From Coemansia sp. RSA 922 (taxonomy: Eukaryota; Kickxellomycota; Kickxellomycetes; Kickxellales; Kickxellaceae), in NCBI GenBank assembly GCA_027577415.1, contig JANBQS010000887.1:1-10816 (forward strand): DNA of 10,816 nucleotides. Direction: 5' to 3'. A program made the translations under genes and the position numbers. Positions 1 to 7,398 of the stretch are shown piece by piece. The first letter of the stretch is position 1. Each line of letters opens with the position of its first letter. The notes beneath the pieces are model-generated. The model was not told where the DNA came from. It did no database searches and saw only the letters and a list, made by a program, of their open reading frames with translations.

Positions 1-723
1 CACGATACGCTCCGAGGCGTACAGGATCGGGCGAAGGAGGCAGACCAAGTGGTCTGGGACCGCGAGATGAAACTGCAGCGTGTGCTCGATGACGTCGAGA
101 GTCTGACGCAGGACTATATGTCGCGTGCGCACAAACTGGGGCTTGTTGGCTCGCGCAAGAACGAAAATGTCGAGATTGACATAGAGCTAACGATCGATAC
201 TCACACCGACGACCGGCACAGAATCACGTCGGTAGACTTGCGGCGGGATGTGCGTCCTGCGCTAACGCGTGCCACGGATGCATTTGCCACCCAGTTGCAT
301 ACCACGCAGACGGCCGTTATCGAGGCGCGCGAAAGCATGGACGACTTGTCTGAGAAGCGTATGGAGCTGGAAGAACATGTTGACCTGATGGACAAGGCGG
401 CGCGTCGTCACAATGAGCACTATCGTGATCTGCGCGAGGCCATTTTGGCTGAGGGGCGTGCGACTGCGAAGCAGATCGAGCAGTTGGAGGCCGATATTGC
501 TGCTATGCGTCGCGATATTGCGCAAGGCGAGCTGCAGTCAAAGGCAGCGCTTGCGCATGCTGATGCTGAGTGGGAAAGCGTGCAGCGTGGTTGTCGCTTG
601 CGTCGCGCTGAAATTGACGAGGATGTCGTGTCGGTTCTAGAGGATGTCGTGCACATGAAGGCGCATGCAGAGGCGCGCCTGCGTGAATTGTTGAAGCTTG
701 CGGCCTCGGACGCTTCGGTGTAA
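1..723 (+). CDS. NDC80: Kinetochore protein NDC80 (HEC1), C-terminal part, 5'-partial
   Basis: NDC80 is the microtubule-binding subunit of the four-protein Ndc80 complex at the outer kinetochore. The frame is open from base 1 with no start in the window, leaving 240 residues to the TAA at 721-723. What is seen matches the part after the coiled-coil loop. It begins with a segment like the family's 'LA+KLxLIP...EN' block (YMSRAHKLGLVG at about residues 40-51, then NENVEIDIELTI). A conserved patch around DVRPALTRATDAF follows, and then about 150 residues of heptad-rich coiled coil with many E, R, K, A and L. In the family this region dimerises with Nuf2 and joins Spc24/Spc25. The N-terminal calponin-homology head must lie upstream of the window. 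No intron is seen. GC-ending codons dominate, as in the neighbouring conserved genes. The main alternative is another coiled-coil protein, but the order of blocks fits NDC80 well. Confidence 0.87.
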   Translation, partial: HDTLRGVQDRAKEADQVVWDREMKLQRVLDDVESLTQDYMSRAHKLGLVGSRKNENVEIDIELTIDTHTDDRHRITSVDLRRDVRPALTRATDAFATQLHTTQTAVIEARESMDDLSEKRMELEEHVDLMDKAARRHNEHYRDLREAILAEGRATAKQIEQLEADIAAMRRDIAQGELQSKAALAHADAEWESVQRGCRLRRAEIDEDVVSVLEDVVHMKAHAEARLRELLKLAASDASV

Positions 724-1031
724 GCCTTTTTTTTATGGCGATATTTGTAAGCCGTTTTTTTTTGTGATGTGTGGAGAAAAGGACGGGTTTGTTGTAGATC
801 GGCTGTTTCTGGTATTCGCTTTTTAGATGGTGGGCCTCGCCCCTGCCTCTCGGGTGTGTTGAACGTGCGTAGATCGGCGAGCCCGAGATTTCCCACAGGC
901 CACATGCAGGCTTGGCCTGGGCGGATTTTGCAAGCCATCTTTTTTTATCTTTTTTTTGCTCTCTCATCTCTGGGCCATCTTTTGTTGGAGCACCTTCACA
1001 AAAAAACAAAACCTAGTACTATTTAATAATA
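724..1031. other. Intergenic region, NDC80 3' end and permease promoter
   Basis: This 308-bp stretch has no supportable gene. It holds several T-tracts: T8 just after the NDC80 stop, T9 near 755, then T7-T8 runs around 940-957. These are typical of 3' ends and pyrimidine-rich promoters in compact fungal genomes. The bases before the next ATG are A-rich (AATAATAATG), giving A at -3. Reading frames through the region lack domain-like content and I regard them as chance. Confidence 0.6.
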
Positions 1032-2138
1032 ATGTCGATGAACGTTGACACGACACTTGTAATGATAAGCGGCGACGGCGCTGTTCCGCTAACATGGTGG
1101 AACGTAGCTATAGCTGCTCTGATGCTGTTAGTAGCTGTTTGCGTATCGTCGGTCTTTCGACTACGGCTGGAAAAGCAGATCATAATAGCTGGCGCTCGAT
1201 GCTTCATCCAGCTCACAGTACTTGGTCTCGTTTTAAAGCGGGTGTTTGCTACTGAGAGTCCTGTATATGTTCTGGCCATGGCAGGTAAGTAGCCCTTAGC
1301 AACCGAGTTTACCTCTTGTAAACGATATGGTGTTTGTATACATTGCCGTAACAACGACTGATGGCTTTCTTTTCATCTTCAAATGTGGATAGGCGCGCTG
1401 GGCGGGCTGGCGGCAATGGAAGTGTCGCGTTGGCGGTCAAAGCGAACGGTGAAGGGGTTGTTCTGGATAGCGTTTGTCTCGATATTTGGCAGCGCCATGT
1501 CGGTGGGTCTAGTGGGAGCGACATTTGCAATGAACTTTAACCCGCCGCTCAAGGCATCCCTATTCATTCCGGTCCTGGGAATGATATTATCAAACTCGAT
1601 GATAGGAGTATCGCTGGGAACAGACTCGGTTCTGGCGTCTGTGGACACACGTCGCGACACGCTTGAGAATATGTTGTGCTTTGGCGCATCGCGCTGGGAG
1701 GCTGTGCGTCCGATTGCAGCAGAGGCGGCACGAACAGCGATGCTGCCGTCGATTACTTCTGCGAGCATCACGGGTCTCATCGCCATTCCTGGCATGATGT
1801 CGGGCCAAATTCTCAGCGGTGCTAATGTCATGGATGCTGCCCGGTACCAGCAAGTTATTCTCTTCCTCATCATGGCTAGTGTTGCTCTGGGTACTGCCAT
1901 GTCCGTTATATTGGTGTCGTTTGTGGTCATTGATGCGCAGCCAAAGCTCCGGACTGAACTCATCCGGCTCCGGGCGGCCAGCGGCAATAAAAACAGCAGC
2001 GGCAATAGCAGCAGTGGCGGCGGCGTGGCAACGCCGAGAAGTGGTCTAAGTTCCCGCACATCTACCATTGTGCATCTGAAAAGGTGGAAGGGCGGCGGCG
2101 GCGCGTCAGAAGACGAGAGAAGCCGTTGTAGCGCCTAA
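1032..2138 (+). CDS. UPF0014/FetB-like ABC permease, paralogue 1, two exons
   Basis: This is a polytopic membrane protein of the UPF0014 family (bacterial FetB iron-export permease; plant ALS3/STAR2). Exon 1 is 1032-1284 and exon 2 is 1393-2138; joined they encode 332 residues. About seven hydrophobic segments are visible (roughly residues 24-43, 50-70, 76-93, 105-129, 140-158, 203-226 and 235-264). The family landmarks are present: WRSKR at 97-101, IPVLGMILSNSMIGVSLG at 143-160, the EAA-like cytoplasmic loop FGASRWEA at 181-188 with a following proline, and ITGLIAIPGMMSGQILSGA at 209-227. In bacteria that loop contacts the ATPase FetA. The C-tail (about 277-332) is low complexity, rich in S, G and N, and contains STIVHL at 308-313. 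The first ATG (1032) has A at -3; a second in-frame ATG lies at 1038. Substrate in fungi is unknown; metal or nucleotide-sugar transport is inference from relatives. No ATPase gene is in the window. Confidence 0.9.
1285..1392 (+). other. Spliceosomal intron in permease paralogue 1
   Basis: A 108-bp intron with donor GTAAGT at 1285-1290 and acceptor TAG ending at 1392. A CTGAT branch-like site followed by a pyrimidine stretch lies before the acceptor. Without splicing the frame stops at TAG 1290-1292. With splicing a GGC codon is rebuilt across the junction (phase 1). The protein then aligns without a gap to the intronless neighbour across this point: YVLAMAG|ALGGLAAMEV here against YIFGMTLVLGVLAAFEV there. 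Confidence 0.92.
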
Positions 2139-2380
2139 GCACGATCGTGGGGAGTTTGGGATGGGGGAAGCGATAGCGTGGCCTGCGTTGTCTTTTTTTC
2201 TTATTCGACATCTGAAACAGTGCGCGGGTTACTACACTTTCCTTTTCTTTTCTCTGTTCAAAAAAAGTTTCATTTTCATTATCTTCTTTTATTTTCAGTT
2301 TTTTTTCTTCCCTTCGAGCGTTATATTTCTGTACTTTTATACCCAGCGTCCGAGATCCCTATCTGTATTTTGTGCTAGCC
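2139..2380 (+). promoter_or_regulatory. Spacer and likely promoter between the two permease genes
   Basis: A 242-bp spacer between the stop of paralogue 1 and the ATG of paralogue 2. It is strongly pyrimidine-rich between about 2190 and 2340, with repeated TTTTC and TTTC runs on the coding strand, a typical feature of promoters and 5' UTRs in these fungi. No clear TATA box is placed at a sensible distance. The two genes are eukaryotic tandem copies, so separate promoters are expected rather than an operon. Confidence 0.45.
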
Positions 2381-3898
2381 ATGGCAGAACAACTGCTTGG
2401 TATACCAGGGCGGCTATCGGAGCTGCAGTGGTATGCACCGGCTGCAGGGTCCAGTCATAGTACGTATATCGGCGGCAAGTCGGACGATCCCTCGGCTCCC
2501 GATGAGCCATTAACGTGGGCAAACGTCGGTATCGCAGGGCTGCTCTTGGGCGTCAACATAGCAGTGTCAATGTGGTTTGGGCTGGGTCTCAGCGTCAGTC
2601 TTCTCATATCAGCACTACGATGCGTAGTCCAACTGTCCTTGCTTGGGCTGATACTGCGACAAATATTCGAGACGGCCAACCCAATCTACATCTTTGGCAT
2701 GACCCTAGTGCTGGGCGTGCTGGCGGCGTTTGAGGTGACGTTTTGGCGCTCCAAGCGGCAGTTTCCGTGGATGTACACGGGTACTTTGGTCTCCATCACG
2801 GGCAGCGCACTGCTAGTGGCGCTGTTTGGCAACGCGTATGCCCTGAATATGAGCCCAGCGTATACGGCTGTGAAGTTTATCCCTACGATTGGAATGATAT
2901 TCGGCAAAAACATGATAGGAGTATCCATTGGCATGGGTTCAGTGATGGACTCGCTAGACTCAAATCGCGACCGCGTAGAGGCCATGCTGGCGTTCGGCGC
3001 ATCGCGGTGGGAGGCGACCAAGCCCATCGTGATTGAGGCCCTGAGGAGCGCTCTGTTGCCAACTATCACCAATATGAGTATCACTGGACTGATATCGATC
3101 CCGGGGATGATGACCGGCTGGATTCTTTCTGGTGCCGACGTCCTCGAGGCTGCCAGGTACCAACAGGTTGTAATGTTTATGATCTCGGCCTCTACTGCTG
3201 CTAGCACGCTGGCCTCAGTCCTGTTTTGTACGTTCATGCTTGTCGATCACACGCCAATGCTGCGGTTGGATCGTCTGGTTGCCAGCGATGGGTCGCGGTT
3301 CTCGGGGTCTCCAAAGAATGGCGGTGCAGCGACCCGGTCGTCCCTGCGCTTGGAGCTGCTCCGGTCCAACTGCCGACCCATGTCGGACTTGGGCCTCTCG
3401 CGGAAATCGGTGTCTGGCCCAAGCACTCGGCGGCCGCCAAGCCTGTGCGAGTCGCAAAGCACCCCATTGATTGGCTTTGGGCATAATAGCAATAATGTAG
3501 TGGGAAGACGGCGACGACTCGAGCAACAAGAGGGAGACATTGCAGATATCGAGGATGCCGCAGAGAGATGCAGGCAAATGTGTGGGACGGGTGGCCAAGT
3601 GTCGTGCGTTGAGGGCAAGTGGGGCGGCAATTGGTGCGCTTGCTGCCCACTACGAGCCAAGCTGGGCGACAAGGATTCGGTACGAGAAGATGCGCTCCAG
3701 TGCTACGGGTTCCAGGAAGACCCAACCGACATTACCATACCGCACCCACCACAGCTTGTGTGCATTGTGCCTGGCAGCGCTGACTCGGCCGCCACAACCA
3801 GTACCGCCAGACACCGAGCGCGTACATCCAGGAGTAATGGTCGCAAACCCAAGCACTACCATCCGCAGCGGCTACAAGAGCCGGACCAGAATGGCTAG
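2381..3898 (+). CDS. UPF0014/FetB-like ABC permease, paralogue 2, long C-terminal tail
   Basis: A second UPF0014/FetB-type permease, 505 residues from the ATG at 2381; no earlier in-frame ATG exists. It aligns end to end with the upstream gene over about 250 residues of membrane domain: WRSKR at 122-126, IPTIGMIFGKNMIGVSIG at 167-184, FGASRWEA at 205-212, and ITGLISIPGMMTGWILSGAD at 234-253. The N-terminal extension (1-43) is hydrophilic. After residue about 295 the protein becomes hydrophilic and low complexity for about 210 residues, far longer than family norms. The tail includes GRRRRLEQQEGD at 376-387 and six cysteines at 397-422. An AATAAA at 3920-3925, 22 bp after the stop, supports a transcript end here. 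However, an overlapping open frame starting at 3540 and a STIVHL-bearing stretch near 4300 leave the true tail uncertain. The core is secure; the last ~150 codons are not. Confidence 0.86.
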   Translation: MAEQLLGIPGRLSELQWYAPAAGSSHSTYIGGKSDDPSAPDEPLTWANVGIAGLLLGVNIAVSMWFGLGLSVSLLISALRCVVQLSLLGLILRQIFETANPIYIFGMTLVLGVLAAFEVTFWRSKRQFPWMYTGTLVSITGSALLVALFGNAYALNMSPAYTAVKFIPTIGMIFGKNMIGVSIGMGSVMDSLDSNRDRVEAMLAFGASRWEATKPIVIEALRSALLPTITNMSITGLISIPGMMTGWILSGADVLEAARYQQVVMFMISASTAASTLASVLFCTFMLVDHTPMLRLDRLVASDGSRFSGSPKNGGAATRSSLRLELLRSNCRPMSDLGLSRKSVSGPSTRRPPSLCESQSTPLIGFGHNSNNVVGRRRRLEQQEGDIADIEDAAERCRQMCGTGGQVSCVEGKWGGNWCACCPLRAKLGDKDSVREDALQCYGFQEDPTDITIPHPPQLVCIVPGSADSAATTSTARHRARTSRSNGRKPKHYHPQRLQEPDQNG

Positions 3899-4690
3899 AA
3901 CTGTGGCTGAAAACACACAAATAAAACCAACACATGTTTTGTCCATCAATTTCGAGGATGATCGACGATTGGTGGTAGCACGCAGCGGGCCAATCCTTCG
4001 TGTTTCCAAGCTTTTTTTTTTTTTTTTTTGATGAGTAGGGAGGGAGGACGCTTAGGCACAATTAGGCCAATTTCAAAGGAGGTCTTTCTCTTCTTTTCGG
4101 TGTTTGCCCAACAGCTTACTGTCTTTTTTTTATCGCACTATTATTCCTTTTCTCCTCCTTTCCGGCTCTCTTGGGTGGCTCAGGTAGGTTCCATTATGCT
4201 GCAGCCCTTCCATTGTCTGCCTCTGACTTCGGTCCATTTAGCGTCGCCACTTTCGAACTAGTCCCTCTGAGCGCACAGCTGGACTCATCCGGATCTACCA
4301 TCGTGCATCTAGGAGCCAAATCTCTACTGCTCATATGAAACTTGCTGCTTTCAAGTTACAGCGCTAAAGATAGGGATGCCGACTAAGCACCCCTTTGAGG
4401 CCCTTGTGGCCTTTTTTTTACCCTCCTTTTTAAGCGGGCTTTGACGCAACTCTCAACCACCCACTCCCCGTCTATTTTTGTTGACATCCTCTTGTCTCCG
4501 CTTTGACGCTAATTTGTATTTTTACTCCACTATTGTAGATTCCACTTTCCTTTTTTATTTCCTCTCGTAATTTTTTGTCAGCCTTATTCCGAATTCGCGG
4601 AAGCACGGCTGTTTTTTTTCTTTTTTCTTTTATCTCCTTCCCTCCCGCTGCCGTCGAGCACTCAAACTGCGCTAAGCGGATACAGAGCCC
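3899..4690. other. T-rich intergenic region with 3' end signals and RAX1-like promoter
   Basis: About 790 bp between the annotated end of paralogue 2 and the next gene. It contains AATAAA at 3920-3925, an uninterrupted T18 tract at 4012-4029, pyrimidine-rich blocks (4080-4183 and 4540-4640), and the possible exon described separately at 4184-4338. From 4339 to 4690 I see only T-rich promoter-like sequence leading to the ATG at 4691. No tRNA or other RNA gene is apparent. Confidence 0.55.
4184..4338 (+). other. Possible unannotated 3' exon carrying a STIVHL tail motif
   Basis: The frame with codons starting at 4186, 4189 and so on is open here and ends at TGA 4336-4338. It reads ...LPLSASDFGPF... 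then LDSSGSTIVHLGAKS. The STIVHL stretch is encoded by 18 bases (4293-4310 region) that differ by one base from those encoding STIVHL in the tail of permease paralogue 1 (around 2059-2076). A long pyrimidine tract ends in CTCAG at 4179-4183, a good splice acceptor. The frame has no ATG. The simplest reading is a 3' exon of paralogue 2, or a relic of another copy. No clear donor is seen upstream, so this is tentative. Confidence 0.3.
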
Positions 4691-6394
4691 ATGGGAGAAA
4701 AGCTGCACAGGAAGCAGCAGCCTCGTCAGCAGCAACAGGATGGCTATCATAGAGCAGAGACTTCGCCGTATCTGTTGTCTGGATACGTTGTTGACACCAG
4801 ACATGATGCTGCATCGCTTCCACCCTCGCCACTGACAGCTAGTGAGCAATTCGGTCGGTCACACACGACTCCAGCATTGACCAACGCAGCAGCACTGGTC
4901 AATACTAGGACGAACCCGCATGCTCTCTCGCGGCCCCACCACTCCGCTATGGCTGGGTCTGTCAGCACGATGAGCGAGCTTCCTGGTCGCAATCAGCACA
5001 ACTATGCGCCTGTCGCTGGCGCACACCCAACAGCGCTCTACAGCCAAAATACGTTTGATCGAGAGACGCCCGGTGAGCTGATAACTACGTCGCTTCTGGA
5101 CCCGCACCCGATCGTTGTCCCACCGCCGGGCTCTCGTCTGGCATTTGCTGGGGCTACCTCTCGAGAGACGACTCATACGTTCCGCTCCCTACCCTCACTG
5201 GAAGACACGCTGCTGCGCCGTGCTCGGGCTCCATTGTGTCTCTACAATTACTGGCAATATCTGGCTGATATCGAGTCTAGCCCCGAGGAGCTCGAATTCT
5301 GGCTGTCGCTTGCCGATTATGAGGAGCTGCATCGCCGCTTTGCTCATATCGACCCGCCACGGACAGGTTCGCCGTTGCTGTCGCTGGGCGCTAGGGCGTT
5401 TAGAAGCGGTCGTGTGGAGAGCGGTGCGCTAGGCCGGCCGAGTGCACAAGATAGTGCAACTGGGCGGCCAGCAGCGACGTTGCGCGCCAAAGCAGGCCCG
5501 ATGGACGTCGAGACGCAGGAGCTCGATGACTATTTAGCTCGCCTATCGCATCAGACGATAGCTGCTGCTTCCGACTCTCGGTGTCGTGTCCACCGGCAGT
5601 GCCTCGACTCGCACTGTCCGTTCACGCAAGCGGCTGCCGGACGGCCAACCCTAGACATGCCACACCATCAGCTGATAAAGCACGGCGGTATCCGCGGCTT
5701 CTTCTCGCGCATATTCTCAGGCGAGCACAACACCAGTCTGCGGCCAGCAGATGCCACGCCGCTGTTTGCGCCAGGCGCTGCCGAGTCCAAGGACCAAAAT
5801 ATTCCGACTGAGGACGAAGTGCGTCGAGCTGCCGAGCAACTGTATTTCCACTACTTTTTGCCTGGCGGTCCGTCTGAGCTCTACATTGGCCCACAGCTGC
5901 GCGACGAGATCGCCTCTCGCGTTGAGCGAGACCAGCGTCTCGACGCTGAGCTGTTCCTCCCTGCTAAGCGTCATGCCTATGAGGCTATGCGCAACGAATC
6001 GTATTTGCGCTTCTTGCGCGAGCGGTTGCTTCACAATATAACGCGAGGGTCGGCTGCGCCGCGTATTGCGTTGGGCCTTGTGCTTGTCTTTGTTGCGCTG
6101 GCGTGCCAGCTCTCGCTTATCTTTCTCGATGTCAAGCCAAAGGGGTGGCGCTGGTTGCCGTTGGCTGCTATGTGGCCTGGGTTTATTTACGCTGTTGCTG
6201 GTGTCTCGCGGCTGGACCCGTTTATGGCGCTCTTCGGACGGTATGAGCCGACGCCCTGGCACTTTGATCGTGTACTCGATCCAACTATTCGCGACACTCA
6301 CCTCAAACGCGCATCAATGCAGTTGCTTATTACAGCTGCTGTCGCGGCTATTATTACACTGGTAATGTTCTTGGTTCCTGGCCACCGCCTTTAA
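4691..6394 (+). CDS. RAX1-like protein: split RGS domain plus C-terminal membrane helices
   Basis: A 567-residue protein with the architecture of fungal RAX1-type proteins, in which an RGS fold is followed by membrane helices; yeast Rax1 marks bud sites at the cell cortex. Residues 1-165 are Q/S/P-rich and probably disordered. The RGS start is visible as LEDTLLRRARAPLCLYNYWQ (170-189) and EELEFWLSLADYEEL (199-213). The second half is EDEVRRAAEQLYFHYFLPGG (374-393), the ELYIGPQLRDEI helix, and AYEAMRNESYLRFLRERLL (429-447). Between them lies about 155 residues of low-complexity insert (about 219-373). Three hydrophobic helices follow at about 455-478, 487-505 and 541-562, with YEPTPWHFDRVLDP before the last. 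The start is the first ATG in the frame, after a T-rich leader; no intron is needed. Its GAP activity is unproven and the insert may alter G-alpha binding. Other RGS membrane proteins are the alternative. Confidence 0.83.
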   Translation: MGEKLHRKQQPRQQQQDGYHRAETSPYLLSGYVVDTRHDAASLPPSPLTASEQFGRSHTTPALTNAAALVNTRTNPHALSRPHHSAMAGSVSTMSELPGRNQHNYAPVAGAHPTALYSQNTFDRETPGELITTSLLDPHPIVVPPPGSRLAFAGATSRETTHTFRSLPSLEDTLLRRARAPLCLYNYWQYLADIESSPEELEFWLSLADYEELHRRFAHIDPPRTGSPLLSLGARAFRSGRVESGALGRPSAQDSATGRPAATLRAKAGPMDVETQELDDYLARLSHQTIAAASDSRCRVHRQCLDSHCPFTQAAAGRPTLDMPHHQLIKHGGIRGFFSRIFSGEHNTSLRPADATPLFAPGAAESKDQNIPTEDEVRRAAEQLYFHYFLPGGPSELYIGPQLRDEIASRVERDQRLDAELFLPAKRHAYEAMRNESYLRFLRERLLHNITRGSAAPRIALGLVLVFVALACQLSLIFLDVKPKGWRWLPLAAMWPGFIYAVAGVSRLDPFMALFGRYEPTPWHFDRVLDPTIRDTHLKRASMQLLITAAVAAIITLVMFLVPGHRL

Positions 6395-6441
6395 TAATCT
6401 TTTGTTTTTGCCAACATTAGGAAAATATTATTCTTTAATGG
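6395..6441. terminator. Shared 47-bp tail-to-tail 3' region
   Basis: The RAX1-like gene (+) and the adaptin-binding gene (-) end 47 bp apart. On the plus strand AATAAT overlaps the stop at 6393-6398. On the minus strand ATTAAA (6439-6434) sits 2 bp after the stop. Both 3' UTRs must therefore overlap or run into the opposite gene. Cleavage sites are inferred, not seen. Confidence 0.4.
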
Positions 6442-7398
6442 TCATGTCAGCATTTTGGCGACTGCCATTGCTAGCTCGGCAGCTCTGGTCCTGGCTTTGT
6501 CTTGGTCCATTTGCGAAATCTCATCGCGCACTGAACGGATCCGAGCCAGCACGCCTGTCATATCGTCGTTTTCATGTTCGCCAGAATACAGCGCTTGGTG
6601 CATGGCTTCTACACGAGCAGGATCAAGCGTCCGTGCGACATCGTCAAAGCCATCCCACTCGCTCTTCGTCTCTTGCTCCTGCGGTTCTGCCGTAGCTGTA
6701 TCCTGTGTCATAATCGATGAAGCCTCTGCCACTTCGGGAATGGCGGCAGGCATATTGTCATGGTTGAGGGGTTTCTTAATCTGCTCCATGTTGGCCCACT
6801 CGTTGCTTTCCAATGCCTCGCGCAGTCTCTCTACCGTGTACTCGGTATCCGGGTCCGTGTCTGTCAGATCCAGCCACTCCCAGCCATTAGCCACGCACCA
6901 CTCAAACCATTCATCCTTGTTCACTTCAACTGGCTTTCCATCCGCTGACACAGCAACACAGAACAAAACTCCCGGTATATGAAATTTAGCAAATCTCGCC
7001 CAAGGCAGGATATCAGTAAACGACGACGGATCTTCTGGATCAAATACGAATATAACGGCATCGACTACCTCGCTCAAATGCTCTTGTAGCTGAGCTATAC
7101 TCGGATCCACGGGAATTTCACTGGATTCTTCTTCGGAATGAAGATCGGGGTTTGCCAGCCATTCTTTCATATGCTCGATCTGGCTTGACGGTAGGGGTTC
7201 GGTGTTGTCTACCCAGAATTCAAGCTGCGCTTGGTAGTACCGCGTGCGTAGACTCCATGCGATTTTGGCTCCGTCCTCGCTGTCATCTATTGCGTAGTCT
7301 ATGGGCGTTTGGGAAACGATCGAGTTGACTATCTGAGCCTTGTTAACTTTGGGTCGTCCGAGCACCAGAATCTTATTTTTTGCTGTCATGTCCGCCAT
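6442..7398 (-). CDS. Alpha/gamma-adaptin-binding protein p34 (AAGAB/IRC6-like)
   Basis: A 318-residue protein of the AAGAB/IRC6 family, soluble chaperones that stabilise adaptin subunits during AP-1/AP-2 clathrin adaptor assembly. The N-terminal half has a Ras-like pseudo-GTPase outline: beta strand KILVLGRPKVNKAQIV (9-24) in place of a P-loop, VVDAVIFVFDPEDP at 111-124, and GVLFCVAVSADG at 143-154. Then comes EWFEWCVANGWEWLDL (163-178), and the hallmark VERLREALESNEWANM (189-204), close to the family's 'ALEANEWPN'. An acidic linker leads to a conserved C-terminal helical segment (FDDVARTLDPARVEAMH and after). An in-frame ATG exists 22 codons upstream (7464), but I chose 7398: it has AAC before ATGG, and homologues start just before the first strand. 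No intron is seen. Confidence 0.88.
   Translation of the reverse strand: MADMTAKNKILVLGRPKVNKAQIVNSIVSQTPIDYAIDDSEDGAKIAWSLRTRYYQAQLEFWVDNTEPLPSSQIEHMKEWLANPDLHSEEESSEIPVDPSIAQLQEHLSEVVDAVIFVFDPEDPSSFTDILPWARFAKFHIPGVLFCVAVSADGKPVEVNKDEWFEWCVANGWEWLDLTDTDPDTEYTVERLREALESNEWANMEQIKKPLNHDNMPAAIPEVAEASSIMTQDTATAEPQEQETKSEWDGFDDVARTLDPARVEAMHQALYSGEHENDDMTGVLARIRSVRDEISQMDQDKARTRAAELAMAVAKMLT

Noticed and set aside
420..1009. Long minus-strand open frames (168-172 codons) across the NDC80 3' end
   Set aside because: They lie opposite a well-supported NDC80 frame, are R/S/P/H-rich with no domain pattern, and arise from the GC-rich codon use of the sense gene.
1379..2068. 229-codon minus-strand open frame opposite permease paralogue 1
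   Set aside because: It mirrors the sense exon, and the sense strand matches the UPF0014 family along its full length; the antisense product shows no family features.
2686..3237. 183-codon minus-strand open frame opposite permease paralogue 2
   Set aside because: This is the same kind of shadow as in paralogue 1; the two shadows resemble each other only because the sense genes are paralogous.
4028..4261. 77-codon plus-strand open frame in the spacer after permease 2
   Set aside because: It runs through the pyrimidine tract (F, S, L-rich), has no structure-like content, and is in a different frame from the STIVHL stretch, which is better supported.
5717..6301. 194-codon minus-strand open frame opposite the RAX1-like gene
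   Set aside because: It is opposite the conserved RGS and membrane-helix coding region; composition is R/Q/S-rich with no recognisable domain.
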